A stretch of DNA of 64,000 bases from an uncultured Acidimicrobiales bacterium (GCA_951812975.1 CATOTC010000001.1:62001-126000), one strand, 5' to 3'; counted from the stretch's first letter, positions 44,180 to 53,815 are shown. The notes: generated by a model not told the origin, from the sequence alone. A program made the numbers and translations.

Positions 44180-44961
44180 TACGGGTTTCCTCCTGCTTGC
44201 GTTCCGCCGCCACCGAGACCGCCGAGTTCTCCCCGGCAGGCTTCGACGGCGTCCTGCACATCTGGATCGGTCGGGTCGAATGCTTCCCCGAACAGCCGCG
44301 TCCCGGGATTGTCGCCGGTGCCGGTGACGAGCCTCGACAGCTCGGGGTCGTCCACTTCAATTCCTTCCGCACGCAGGCATTGGGCGAATTCGAGCAGCGT
44401 GTCCTCCACCTCGGTCGGGTCGAAGCCGCCTCCGTCCCCTCCGAAGGCGAGACCCTCAAGGTGGTGTCGGCAGACGTCCAGTCCCTGCTGAAAGTCATCT
44501 GATGCGGGGTCGATGCCGGAGTCCGCGAACATCTGACGCCACTGCACGGTACCGGTGGCGTCCACAGTCGGATCAACGAAGTCCGACAGTCCGTTCTCCC
44601 TCATGCACTGGGCGAATTTCAACAACGCCTGCTCGGGGTCCGTTTCCGCAGCCTCGGACTCGACTTCTGTAGCCTCAGGGTCAACCTCCTGCGCCGCGAC
44701 CCCCTCAGAGAAGTCCTCCCCGACGGTGCGGATCTCAGATACGCGGCTCTGGCCGTCGGATGCCGAGGGGATCGTCGCCGCCACCGACTCCGATGTTGTT
44801 GCTTCGGGCGTCGCCGCAGCAGTGATGAGCGTGTCGGTCTCCAGAGGTTCCGCTCCAACCAATGTGGCCACTCCCCTGCTCTCGTTGCCTCGATCGCCGC
44901 CGCCACAGGATGCGGCGATCAACGCGATTGCGAGTGCCGCCGCCATAAATTGGAGTCTCAA
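44179..44961 (-). CDS. Putative lipoprotein of the efflux operon
   Basis: About 260 aa. The likely start is the TTG at 44961, which has a GAGGGGGGA site just upstream and gives MRLQFMAAALAIALIAASCGGG, a lipoprotein signal with lipobox IAASC. The ORF track's earlier start at 44979 and the ATG at 44946 are alternatives. The mature part has two similar Asp/Gly-containing segments (LLKFAQCMRENGLSDFVDPTVD and LLEFAQCLRAEGIEVDDPELS). This duplicated AQCxRxxG motif is known from actinobacterial secreted proteins of unknown role next to MacAB-like systems. The stop overlaps the adaptor start. Confidence 0.8.
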   Translation of the reverse strand: MRLQFMAAALAIALIAASCGGGDRGNESRGVATLVGAEPLETDTLITAAATPEATTSESVAATIPSASDGQSRVSEIRTVGEDFSEGVAAQEVDPEATEVESEAAETDPEQALLKFAQCMRENGLSDFVDPTVDATGTVQWRQMFADSGIDPASDDFQQGLDVCRHHLEGLAFGGDGGGFDPTEVEDTLLEFAQCLRAEGIEVDDPELSRLVTGTGDNPGTRLFGEAFDPTDPDVQDAVEACRGELGGLGGGGTQAGGNP

Positions 44962-45067
44962 GGTGTCCCCCCTCGCCAAACTCAGTCCAGACCCGGAATC
45001 AGACAGACCTCATATCTTGGCTCAGATCTCCCGAGAACCCGGCATCGGTGGTCAGTCGCGCATCATG

Positions 45068-45141
45068 TGGGCGCGGAGGGATTCGAACCCCCGACTTCTT
45101 CCTTGTAAGGGAAGCGCTCTAACCAACTGAGCTACGCGCCC
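45068..45141 (-). tRNA. tRNA-Val (anticodon UAC)
   Basis: 74 nt cloverleaf. A 7-bp acceptor stem (GGGCGCG with CGCGCCC) holds the ends, the D-arm reads GCTCAGTTGGTTAGAGC, the anticodon loop is CUUACAA, and the T-arm contains GGTTCGAATCC. The discriminator is A, and CCA is not encoded. The anticodon UAC reads GUA. Confidence 0.93.
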
Positions 45142-45166
45142 CGAAGAGCAAAGGCTACGGGGGAAT

Positions 45167-45954
<788 letters not shown>

Positions 45955-45958
<4 letters not shown>

Positions 45959-47454
45959 CGTTCTCCGACTCCGAGGTGGCGCTCGAGGCGCTGGCTTTCT
46001 TTGGACATGGTGTAGCTGATGGCCCAGTAGGCGAAGGCCACGAACACCAGGGTTTCTGCAATTGCTGTGGTAGTGAACTGCTGCTGGGAATGGATCAGCT
46101 CGCGGGCTCGGTAGAACTCCACCACGCTGATGAAGGCGAACAGCGTGCTGTCTTTGTACAGGCTGATGAACTGGCCAACCATGGCGGGGATGACTGCCCT
46201 GAGGGCTTGGGGTAGCACGATGAGCCTCATGACGGCCGGTGGTTGAAGGCCCAGGGCTTGCCCAGCCTCGACCTGGCCTTTGGGAATAGCTTGCAGACCG
46301 CCGCGCACCACCTCGGCCAGATATGCCGAGCTGAAGATGGTGAAGACAATGATCGTCCGGGTTATCAAGGAGAGCGGCGTGTCGATGTCGAGGAAGAAGT
46401 CGATGAAGATCTTGGCCACGAACAGCAGGGCGATGAACGGGACACCCCTGAAAACCTCGATGTAGCCCACGCAGAGCCAGCGAACGGCGGGAAGTGAGGA
46501 GCGCCGTCCCACTGCCAGCAGCAGGGCCAGCGGGAATGACAGGACGATGGCCGCTCCTGAGGCCACCAATGTGAGGTACAGGCCCGACCAGTCGTCCCAG
46601 CTCACGCTGGAGGTCTCGCCGATGAACAAATAGGCGATGCGCACCAAAACCGCTGCGGCGACCAAGGCCAAGATCTGGGCTACCCGCTTCAGCCTGACCA
46701 GGTCACTTGCGGTGACGAGCCGAGTACGGCCGAATATCGGCAAGCTCATCGTCGTTCCCAAGTATCTGGTGAGATCTCTCGCGCCGGCGAGTTGGAAGGC
46801 GGCGAGGCCGAACAGCGCACTGGTCCACCACCATGCGTTTCCGTTCGCTCCTGAAACCACCTGGAATGACACGATGGCCATAAAGGCTGACGCGTACCAG
46901 CAGATGCGACGGGAGGAGCGGGGCAAGCGCATGGCGCCGGTGCGGACCGCGAGCCCGACCGCGAGGGTGGAGAGGGTGAACAGGGTTGGCCAGATGGTTC
47001 GGGTAAACACGAGAATGACGGCGAGCAGCAAAAGGATGGACCAGTAGCGGCGCAGCAAATCGAGGGGAGTGGGTCGCTGTGCCACAACGCCGGTGTCCTC
47101 GGCCCGGTCGTGGCTTCGGGCTGTGGCCGTTCCCCAGGCCAGACCCAGAGCCGAGGCCACCATGTACATCTGGACCACGAGCCGCCAATGCTCGTTGCGG
47201 GGGTACACGCCCAACATGAGAAGCGTCAGGTTCCTGCGCACCGCCTCCCACTGGCCGGTGACGAATATGAAGCGTCCGCAGTAGAAGAGGAGGATTGCTC
47301 CGATCACCGCGGCTACCGCGGTGATCAGGGTGTTGTACCAGTTGTTGAACAGGTTTTTGCGCACCCAGGTGCCGGGCGATACTCGCATTTCGGGCGGCAG
47401 CCGGGACGGTTCGCCCTGCGGGCTGGTCTCGGGGTAAGGCACGGTAGCGGTCAT
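45955..47454 (-). CDS. aapM: Polar amino acid ABC permease, AapM-like
   Basis: 499 aa, longer than usual AapM (about 380). The N-terminal [24 protein letters not shown] is the typical AapM lead-in. The middle holds extra hydrophobic segments absent from model proteins. The C-terminal binding-protein-dependent transport domain has the EAA-like loop ([53 protein letters not shown]). It forms the membrane channel with AapQ; 4 bp separate it from the upstream permease. Confidence 0.9.
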
Positions 47455-47458
47455 CGGT

Positions 47459-49012
47459 TCATCGCTCTTTTAGCTGGATCGATCGGTTGTACACGTTCAA
47501 CAGCGCCGACACGATGAGGTTCATGGTGAGGTACACAATCATGACTATGAGGATGAGCTGGGGAGCGGGGAAGTTGATGCCCCAAGCGGTAACGGCCACG
47601 AGGAAGAGGTCGGGGTAGGCCACGGCGAGTCCCAAAGACGTGTTCTTGATCAGGTTGGCGCACTCGCTGATGTAGGGGGGAATGGCGATCCGCTGTGCTT
47701 GGGGAAGGACGACATGGCGGTATCTCTGGCTGGATTTGAGGGCCACCGACGTTGCGGCTTCAGTCTGGCCTTTGGGGACGGCCAGGATAGATCCACGGAT
47801 GATCTCGGCCACGAAGCTGGCCGTGTAGAGGCCCAAGCCCAGAGTCAGCGCCATGTAGCCCGAGTTGGTGCTGAAACCCCCGACCACTCGCCGCCCGTTC
47901 TCCGACACTGCGGGCCACGACCAGGAGTAGGGGCCACCTAGGGCCGCGAAGCACGCCACCACGATAACTGCGAAAACCCCCACCGACCACAGCAAGCGGT
48001 GATGGGGCTCGCCCGTGTCGATATTGCGACGGGTCCGCCATTGCCACACCGCCACCGCGATGATTGCCGCAGCCAGCACGAGAAGCCAGAACACTCCGAC
48101 ATTGCTCTCAGAGGCCACCGAGGGGACAGCCCATCGGTCCCGGCTGACAATGATCCAGTTGCTGTCGGAGCCGAAGAAAGTACCTTGCCACGGAGGGCTG
48201 GTCGGATTGAAGCGGGGGAACGGGCCGAAGGTAAAAAGGGCGGAGCCGAAAAAGATGATGACGATCAGCGGCGGGATATTGCGGAGGCTTTCCACGTAAA
48301 GGCTGGCCCCTTTGGCCACTAGCCAGTTGGAGGAGAGCCGGGCGATGCCCACGAACAGCCCCACAACGGTCGCGATGATGATTCCCACTACCGAGGCTGC
48401 GACAGTGTTCTGAAATCCGATGAGCAGCCCTTTCCAGACTGGATCGCGTACGTCAAATCCATGGGCGTCGCGTAGGGCAACTCCGTAGTTGGAGTCGAGG
48501 AAGCCGAAGCCCTTGGGCAGGCCGATTTCGTCCATTCTCACGATGAGGTTGTGGAACATCCATCGGATGAGAGCCACTACAACAACCACGGCCAGCAACT
48601 GTGCGGCCAACCGCAGGACACGTACATCGCGCCACAGTGCGGGGATGCCGGGTTCGGGGACTCTCGGATCATCAGTGGGAAGAACCCGCTTTGTCGTGCC
48701 GTCGTAAATGGAACGGACCCCCACCGCTGCCATACCCGGTGTTTGTCCGATGCGCACCGCATCGATCACCACAATTGCCACGATCGCCGCGGGAATAGCC
48801 ACGGCGAACAGCCATGCCAAGGCCAGCTCGGGAATGTCGCTGTAGTTGTCGAGCAGCCGCATTCCCAGTTGCCAAACCGAGATGACTCCCACTAGGGCCA
48901 GAATCAGCAGGTCGGTCAGAAGCGCCAGCACCCGGCGGCTGGAGGGCGCGGAAGGTACTGCGGTGAGATCAGCTTGTGTGCTGGCAAGATCAGCGGTGCT
49001 GCTCATAGACAC
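47459..49012 (-). CDS. aapQ: Polar amino acid ABC permease, AapQ-like, with RDD-like N-terminal extension
   Basis: 517 aa from a GTG at 49012, or 515 aa from the ATG two codons later. The C-terminal half is a regular AapQ permease (VESLRNIPPLIVIIFFG; YTASFVAEIIRGSILAVPKGQTEAATSVALKSSQRYRHVVLPQAQRIAIPPYISECANLIKNTSLG). The first about 110 residues look like an RDD domain fused in front: RRVLALLTDLLILALVGV near the N-terminus and GQTPGMAAVGVRSI after two helices. Such a fusion is not known to me from model AapQ proteins. It pairs with AapM to move amino acids inward. Confidence 0.88.
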   Translation of the reverse strand: MSMSSTADLASTQADLTAVPSAPSSRRVLALLTDLLILALVGVISVWQLGMRLLDNYSDIPELALAWLFAVAIPAAIVAIVVIDAVRIGQTPGMAAVGVRSIYDGTTKRVLPTDDPRVPEPGIPALWRDVRVLRLAAQLLAVVVVVALIRWMFHNLIVRMDEIGLPKGFGFLDSNYGVALRDAHGFDVRDPVWKGLLIGFQNTVAASVVGIIIATVVGLFVGIARLSSNWLVAKGASLYVESLRNIPPLIVIIFFGSALFTFGPFPRFNPTSPPWQGTFFGSDSNWIIVSRDRWAVPSVASESNVGVFWLLVLAAAIIAVAVWQWRTRRNIDTGEPHHRLLWSVGVFAVIVVACFAALGGPYSWSWPAVSENGRRVVGGFSTNSGYMALTLGLGLYTASFVAEIIRGSILAVPKGQTEAATSVALKSSQRYRHVVLPQAQRIAIPPYISECANLIKNTSLGLAVAYPDLFLVAVTAWGINFPAPQLILIVMIVYLTMNLIVSALLNVYNRSIQLKER

Positions 49013-49036
49013 GGTGACCTTGAACTATAGACAAGG

Positions 49037-49067
49037 GCGGCCCACCGGTCGGTGACCGGTGGGCCGC
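49037..49067 (-). promoter_or_regulatory. Strong hairpin between binding-protein and permease genes
   Basis: A perfect 14-bp stem (gcggcccaccggtc/gaccggtgggccgc) with a 3-nt loop and no T-run. Such hairpins after binding-protein genes usually stabilise the upstream mRNA or reduce read-through, so the binding protein is made in excess. Confidence 0.75.
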
Positions 49068-49111
49068 TAATCGTTCACTGTTCGCTCGCTATGAAACGAG
49101 TCGAGGTTTCC

Positions 49112-50251
49112 CTAGCGGTAGGGCGGCACGTACATGAGCCCGCCGTTGGACCAGAGGTCGTTGACGCTGCCGTCGAGGACACCCAACTGCGGGTAGCGAT
49201 TGAAGATCTCCTCGTAGTTGCCCACCTGCTCAACCACGTTCACAGCGAAGTCGCCGGGCAGATCGAGGCCGGGATCGAAATTCTCGCGACCCAGGAAGTT
49301 CAAGATGTTGGGATCGGTGCCGTCGTAGCTGCCGATGTTGCTGGAGTCGAGTCCGAACTCCCAAGCCTGAACGGTAGCCATGGTGGCCCAGTTCACAACC
49401 TGCGCCCATTCGGTGTCGCCGTCACGAACCACGGTGCCCAGAGGCTCCTTGGAGATGAGCTCGGCCATGATGTGCTGGTCCGCACCGCCCTTGCCCTCGA
49501 TCTCGAACTTGAACACGCCGAGCACGCTGCTGTCAGCAGTCATCGCCTCACACTGGCCCTCTTCGTAGGCCGGCACCAAGGTGTCGAAGCCCTCGAAGGT
49601 GACCGGGTTGAAGGGAATGCCGCGGGCGGCGAACACTGCGGTGAGGTTCAGCTCGGTGGTGGTACCGGTGCTCACGCAGATATTGGCGTCAACCAGGTCG
49701 TCCAGTGTGGTGAAGCCGGTGGAGGCCGGCACCATGACGCCCTGGCCGTCGTAGTAGGTGGTGAACAAGAAGTTGGCGCCCTCGGTACCGTCACGGGTGG
49801 CCGTCCATGTGGTGTTGCGGTTCATCACCTCGAACTGGCCTGATGCCAGGGCGGTGAAGCGCTCGGCGCTGGTGACCGGCACGATTTCCACGGCATCGGC
49901 ATCGCCGAAGATGGCGGCGGCCACTACGCGGCACATGTCGATGTCGAAGCCTTCGTACTCGCCGTTCTCGTTCAGCAGCGCGAAGCCGGGCACGTCGTCG
50001 CGGGAGCCGCACCGCACGTGGCCGCGATCCAGCACGGTCTGCAAGGTACCGCCGTCGGAGGCCATGTCATCGCCGTCGTCGGAGGCCATGTCATCGCCGT
50101 CGTCGGAGGCCATGTCGTCGCCGCCTTCGTCTACCATTTCCTCTTCAGCGTCGTCGCCAGCGTCTTCATCGTCGTCGCCACAAGCGGCGGCTATGAGGAC
50201 GATGGCTAGTAGCGCTGCAAGCAAATGCAGCAATTTACTGTTCTTGTTCAT
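49112..50251 (-). CDS. aapJ: Polar amino acid ABC substrate-binding lipoprotein, AapJ-like
   Basis: 379 aa from the ATG at 50251 (MNKNSKLLHLLAALLAIVLIAAACGDDD), which has a GGAAGGGA site about 8 nt upstream; the ORF track's earlier 36 codons are leader. Lipobox IAAAC is followed by an acidic spacer with three DDMASDDG-type units, then the AapJ domain: GHVRCGSRDDVPGFALLNENGEYEGFDIDMCRVVAAAIFGDA, RFTALASGQFEVMNRNTTWTATRD, YYDGQGVMVP. It binds amino acids outside the membrane and delivers them to AapQ-AapM. First gene of the operon. Confidence 0.92.
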   Translation of the reverse strand: MNKNSKLLHLLAALLAIVLIAAACGDDDEDAGDDAEEEMVDEGGDDMASDDGDDMASDDGDDMASDGGTLQTVLDRGHVRCGSRDDVPGFALLNENGEYEGFDIDMCRVVAAAIFGDADAVEIVPVTSAERFTALASGQFEVMNRNTTWTATRDGTEGANFLFTTYYDGQGVMVPASTGFTTLDDLVDANICVSTGTTTELNLTAVFAARGIPFNPVTFEGFDTLVPAYEEGQCEAMTADSSVLGVFKFEIEGKGGADQHIMAELISKEPLGTVVRDGDTEWAQVVNWATMATVQAWEFGLDSSNIGSYDGTDPNILNFLGRENFDPGLDLPGDFAVNVVEQVGNYEEIFNRYPQLGVLDGSVNDLWSNGGLMYVPPYR

Positions 50252-50333
50252 GGATTGTTCCCTTCCAGAGTGACCTGACCCGTATCGGATGGCGCGCGAC
50301 GTGGGATCACGGCCTGGGTCATGGTTGGCCACA

Positions 50334-50361
50334 AATCTAGCGGAATTAGCAACGAGCACAA
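50334..50361 (-). promoter_or_regulatory. Possible sigma-A-type promoter of the aapJQMP operon
   Basis: On the minus strand TTGTGC is followed 16 nt later by TAGATT, about 80 bp before the aapJ start. The match to TTGACA/TATAAT is partial, so this is only a candidate. Confidence 0.3.
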
Positions 50362-50381
50362 CCGCAACAGCGCAGCCCTGG

Positions 50382-51128
50382 TCAGTGGCTCGGATCTGCG
50401 CTTCTCCGTATCGATAGCAAGTGGGGTATCAATGCCGGAGGCGCGGCAACGGGTGATCTCCGAGCATGGTGATCAATGACCGCCAGTTCTCGATTCTTTG
50501 CATCAACCACGACCACTCCTACCTCACGACAGACGAGCAGAGCGCCCATGTAGTCCCAGACGTGAAGTGTGCCGGCGAAGTCGACGAATCCGGCGAAACG
50601 CCCGTCTGCCACCGCACACAATTCCAGCGCACAGGAACCCATGGTCCGGAACTGCCACCAGCCCGCCCCGGCCGGGGGCACCCCGTTCACCGCTACAACC
50701 GCTTCGGAGAGCTCCACTGTTCGGGGCGACGTCAAGGCAACACCGTCGAGGGCCGCGCCCCGACCACGGATCGCTGTGTAGCGCCGATTGCCGGGATGGT
50801 CATGCACAACGGCCACCCATGGGCCTGCTTCGTCAACTACACACAGACTCGTCGCGAACCACGGCAGCGGCAGTGATGCGTTGGTGGAGCCGTCGACAGG
50901 ATCAACAACCGCCACTAGTCCCGCACCGGGTCCAAGGCCACTCTCCTCGCTGAGAACCCGGAGATTCGCGGCACCGAGCACGCCGAGCACCGCTTCATCA
51001 GCGACAAGGTCCGGAACGTACTGATCGTGGCGCAAACCCGACTTGCTCCAGTCGCGCTGATCGACGAAGGCGTCGACCACCGCATCGGCCGCTTCGTGCA
51101 GGACCGTGAGCACATCGTCAGCGTTCAT
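50382..51128 (-). CDS. Inositol monophosphatase family protein
   Basis: 248 aa from the ATG at 51128 (MNADDVLTVLHEAADAVVDAFV); the ORF track's extra 32 residues are unlikely. Metal-binding motifs are VLSEESGLG, VAVVDPVDGSTNASLPLPWFATSLCV and the C-terminal WDYMGALLVCREVG. Family members are Mg-dependent phosphatases of inositol phosphate, histidinol phosphate or fructose 1,6-bisphosphate. The usual motif I glutamate/aspartates are present, so it is likely active. Substrate not decided; HisN-type activity is an alternative. Confidence 0.85.
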   Translation of the reverse strand: MNADDVLTVLHEAADAVVDAFVDQRDWSKSGLRHDQYVPDLVADEAVLGVLGAANLRVLSEESGLGPGAGLVAVVDPVDGSTNASLPLPWFATSLCVVDEAGPWVAVVHDHPGNRRYTAIRGRGAALDGVALTSPRTVELSEAVVAVNGVPPAGAGWWQFRTMGSCALELCAVADGRFAGFVDFAGTLHVWDYMGALLVCREVGVVVVDAKNRELAVIDHHARRSPVAAPPALIPHLLSIRRSADPSH

Positions 51129-51252
51129 CTCGTCAACCTCGCTCCTGCACGCGACGCGCGCGCAATCGGACAGATTCGTACAATTCAGGCAATACCAATT
51201 CAGACAATACGGTCGATCGCCCACACGATAGGCGCCAAGTCATGGCAAGCTA

Positions 51253-51822
51253 GTGGCAATGGCAGTAATCGACCTACAGGGATTCGTTGCTGATCTCAAG
51301 GATCATGTCGTCGAACACGGATTCCACGTTCATGACGAACGGCACTTCATCGAGACTTACACCAACCGCCAAATCTGGGAAGTAGACCTGCACCCCGATC
51401 AGGCGTGCGACGGTCCGCTGGACATGCATGTCGCGCTCGAGGTCGGCTCTCGCGCACTGATCATGTTCGAGGATGAGCTGCTCGGCTTGGATGAAGGCGA
51501 CGAAGCGTCCTCCGACATTCGCCTGCCGCTGACAATCAGCTTCGCCCTCCCACCGTTGCCGTCGGCACCCGATCTGTTGATTCTGGCGACCGACCTCGCC
51601 GGCATCGGCACCACAGAGCTGCCGCTCGAGGTGAGCGCCCTCGACAGCTTCGGGGCGGTCACCGACGCCCCGGTCCGCGCGATCAGCATCGTCGCGCGGG
51701 TCCAGGTCGAGTTGGCGAGGATCTTCTATGGACGAGACGTCTTGTGCGACGTGCTCGACCGCTGCTCGAAGGTCGCCGAATTCCTGCTCGACCGCGCGCC
51801 CGCCTGGATTGACGAAGCCTGA
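51253..51822 (+). CDS. Conserved hypothetical protein
   Basis: 189 aa from a GTG at 51253, or 187 aa from the ATG at 51259; neither has a clear Shine-Dalgarno site. No membrane helix or signal peptide. It is acidic with alternating strands and helices (MFEDELLGLDEGDEASSDIRLPLTISFALPPLPSAPDLLILATDL) and a C-terminal helical part (VQVELARIFYGRDVLCDVLDRCSKVAEFLLD). I do not recognise a family. Divergent from the phosphatase gene. Confidence 0.7.
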   Translation: MAMAVIDLQGFVADLKDHVVEHGFHVHDERHFIETYTNRQIWEVDLHPDQACDGPLDMHVALEVGSRALIMFEDELLGLDEGDEASSDIRLPLTISFALPPLPSAPDLLILATDLAGIGTTELPLEVSALDSFGAVTDAPVRAISIVARVQVELARIFYGRDVLCDVLDRCSKVAEFLLDRAPAWIDEA

Positions 51823-51873
51823 GGGTCCCGTTCTCGGACAGGCCTTAGGCTTCGCTCTGCAGCTGACCTTGGT

Positions 51874-52008
51874 TCAACCGACCGTACTGGTCCGCAGGTA
51901 GCAGAACAGGCCCGATGGCCCGGTTGCAATCAGTTCGTCCAGAGTCACCGTGTTGCCGTGTTGGTCACTCAGGCTGAAGTTGCAGACTACGTCCCCTCGG
52001 CTCAGCAT
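51874..52008 (-). pseudogene. Peroxiredoxin N-terminal remnant
   Basis: 44 codons from an ATG with an excellent GGAGGT site 8 nt upstream: MLSRGDVVCNFSLSDQHGNTV then DELIATGPSGLFCYLR. This matches the start of AhpC/TSA-type peroxiredoxins (DF-L-DQ-G-V-L, then VLFFYP). It stops at TSTVG just where the catalytic TPGC motif should come, and no continuation was seen in other frames. It is not in the ORF track. Likely the remnant of a deleted gene; a short functional protein cannot be excluded. Confidence 0.55.
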
Positions 52009-52056
52009 CGATTGTCACCTCCGTCGTTCACGCTCTGCCGTTCACGCTCCGTCGTT

Positions 52057-53370
52057 TCATAGAGCGGCCGCCGCAAACCCCTTGTCGAGATCCGCGATGA
52101 TGTCTTCGATCGACTCTAGTCCCACCGACAGCCTCACCAGCCCCGGAGTGACGCCAGTGGACTCCTGTTCTTCGGGGGTCAACTGGGAGTGGGTGGTGGC
52201 TGCAGGCTGGATCACGAGGCTGCGGGTGTCGCCAATGTTGGCCAGGTGGCTGTGCAGCTCGAGTGCCTCAACGAACTTCTTGCCTGCTTCGAGACCACCC
52301 TTGATCACGAAGGCTGGGACCGAGCCGTAGCCCTTCCCGTCGCCGAGTTCGTTGGCGATGTCGTGCCAGGGAGAGTCGGGCAGTCCTGCGTAGGCGACAG
52401 ACTCGACCTGCTCGTGGGAGGCGAGATAGTCAACGACTGCGTTCGAGTTGGAGAAGTGACGTTCCATCCGCATGCTCAGCGTCTCAAGACCCTGAAGCAG
52501 AAGGAACGAATTGAATGGCGCGATTGCGGCACCAATGTCCCGAAGGAGTTGCACCCGGGCCTTGATGATGTAGGAACCGGGGCCGAGTGCGGGCCAATAG
52601 GCCAGGCCGTGGTAGCTGGGATCCGGCTCGGTGAACATCGGATGCTTGCCGGACGCCCCGAAATCGAAGCTGCCTCCATCGACGATCACTCCGGCGATTG
52701 CAGTGCCGTGCCCGCCGATGAACTTCGTCGCCGAGTGGACGACGATGTCTGCACCGTGCTCGAACGGACGGATCAAATACGGAGTGGCCACAGTGTTGTC
52801 GACGATGAGCGGCACATTGTTTGCATGCGCGATGTCTGCGACTTTGGCGATGTCAACGACGTTGTTCATCGGGTTGCCGATCGACTCGCAGTAGTACGCC
52901 TTGGTATTGGGCTGGGTGGCCGCTTGCCAGGCCTCGAGATCATCGGCGTCGTCGATGAACGTGCAGGTGATTCCCATCTTCGGCAACGTGTAGTGGAAGA
53001 GGTTGTAAGTCCCGCCGTAGAGGGCCGCGGCCGACACGATGTGATCGCCGGACTCGGCCAGATTCAGAATCGCCAAGGTTTCTGCTGCTTGGCCGGACGA
53101 AAGCGCAAGTGCCCCGGGAATACCGACTGCGGTGTCTGTGCCGCCTTCCAGACTGGCGAGGCGGGCTTCGACCACGGCTTGGGTCGGGTTCATTATCCGG
53201 GTGTAGATGTTGCCTATCTCGGCTAGGGCGAACAGGTTCTTGGCGTGATCTGTATCACGAAACTGGTAGGCCGTCGTCTGATAGATCGGAACGGCGCGGG
53301 CACCAGTGGCCGGGTCGGCTTCTTGTCCCGCGTGGATTTGGCGGGTTTCGAAACCCCAGTCGTTGCTCAT
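52057..53370 (-). CDS. metY: O-acetylhomoserine sulfhydrylase (Cys/Met metabolism PLP enzyme)
   Basis: 437 aa from the ATG at 53370 (MSNDWGFETRQIHAGQ) with AAAGGT about 8 nt upstream; the ORF track's 61 upstream codons belong to the leader. It makes homocysteine from O-acetylhomoserine and sulfide. Visible are YQTTAYQFRDTDHAKNLFAL, YTRIMNPTQAVVEARLASLEGG, the PLP lysine in VVHSATKFIGGHGTAIAG and the C-terminal RLSVGLESIEDIIADL. The length of about 430 fits MetY rather than MetB or MetC. The 155-bp leader holds a hairpin that might be regulatory. Confidence 0.92.
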   Translation of the reverse strand: MSNDWGFETRQIHAGQEADPATGARAVPIYQTTAYQFRDTDHAKNLFALAEIGNIYTRIMNPTQAVVEARLASLEGGTDTAVGIPGALALSSGQAAETLAILNLAESGDHIVSAAALYGGTYNLFHYTLPKMGITCTFIDDADDLEAWQAATQPNTKAYYCESIGNPMNNVVDIAKVADIAHANNVPLIVDNTVATPYLIRPFEHGADIVVHSATKFIGGHGTAIAGVIVDGGSFDFGASGKHPMFTEPDPSYHGLAYWPALGPGSYIIKARVQLLRDIGAAIAPFNSFLLLQGLETLSMRMERHFSNSNAVVDYLASHEQVESVAYAGLPDSPWHDIANELGDGKGYGSVPAFVIKGGLEAGKKFVEALELHSHLANIGDTRSLVIQPAATTHSQLTPEEQESTGVTPGLVRLSVGLESIEDIIADLDKGFAAAAL

Positions 53371-53414
53371 GGATGCACCTTTCGTAGCTCGGTCCTTGTC
53401 TCTTCTTGGAGAAA

Positions 53415-53454
53415 CAGTGGACATCGCCGGTTGTGGGTTCACCGGCGACCACTG
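53415..53454 (-). promoter_or_regulatory. Structured leader hairpin upstream of metY
   Basis: On the minus strand cagtgg pairs with ccactg, and inside it cgccgg pairs with ccggcg around an 11-nt loop (tgaacccacaa). Two stacked 6-bp helices separated by short bulges, about 45 bp before the start codon, could be a regulator. It does not match a SAM riboswitch that I can recognise. Confidence 0.45.
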
Positions 53455-53525
53455 GAGCCTACAGCAATAACTGACAAGATCGGTCGGAATTGCTTTGCCC
53501 TCGGCGCGGCGGACTCGGCGCTGTC

Positions 53526-53601
53526 TGGTGGGCTCGGTGGGGATCGAACCCACGACCGAAGGATTATGAGTCCTCTGCTCTAACCACTGAGCTACGAGCC
53601 C
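53526..53601 (-). tRNA. tRNA with CAU anticodon (Ile2 or elongator Met)
   Basis: 76 nt with an encoded CCA end. Acceptor GGGCTCG/CGAGCCC, D-arm GCTCAGTGGTTAGAGC, anticodon loop CUCAUAA, T-arm GTTCGATCC. GACTCATAATC within a GTGG-type D-loop resembles the lysidine-modified tRNA-Ile2, but elongator Met has the same anticodon loop, so identity is left open. Confidence 0.9.
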
Positions 53602-53673
53602 AACGCGACACTACCGCTGCAGCCCATGGAACGGCGAAGCAGACCGCACCTTGCGTGCGGCCCGCATCGTCAG

Positions 53674-53746
53674 CTCCGGGGGTGGGGATCGAACCCACGA
53701 CAATTCGGTTAACAGCCGAGCGCTCTGCCAGCTGAGCTACCCCGGA
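53674..53746 (-). tRNA. tRNA-Asn (anticodon GUU)
   Basis: 73 nt. Acceptor TCCGGGG/CCCCGGA with discriminator G, D-arm GCTCAGCTGGCAGAGC, anticodon loop CUGUUAA, T-arm GTTCGATCC. CCA is not encoded. It is the first of the two tRNAs ahead of metY. Confidence 0.93.
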
Positions 53747-53754
53747 CCGGCCTA

Positions 53755-53780
53755 GAGATGATACCGCGAGATGATACCGC
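53755..53780 (-). promoter_or_regulatory. 13-bp perfect tandem repeat with TATCAT boxes before tRNA-Asn
   Basis: gagatgataccgc occurs twice in a row. On the minus strand each copy contains TATCAT, a possible -10 box. A TTGAAC lies 15 nt upstream of the first. A tRNA promoter is plausible but unproven. Confidence 0.4.
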
Positions 53781-53815
53781 CACTAGATGTTGTTCAATAT
53801 GGTTCAGTTCTCGGA

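Noticed and set aside
53415-53454. SAM riboswitch before metY
   Set aside because: Only a simple two-tier hairpin was found. The multi-helix junction and conserved core of known SAM classes were not recognised, so it is listed only as a structured leader.
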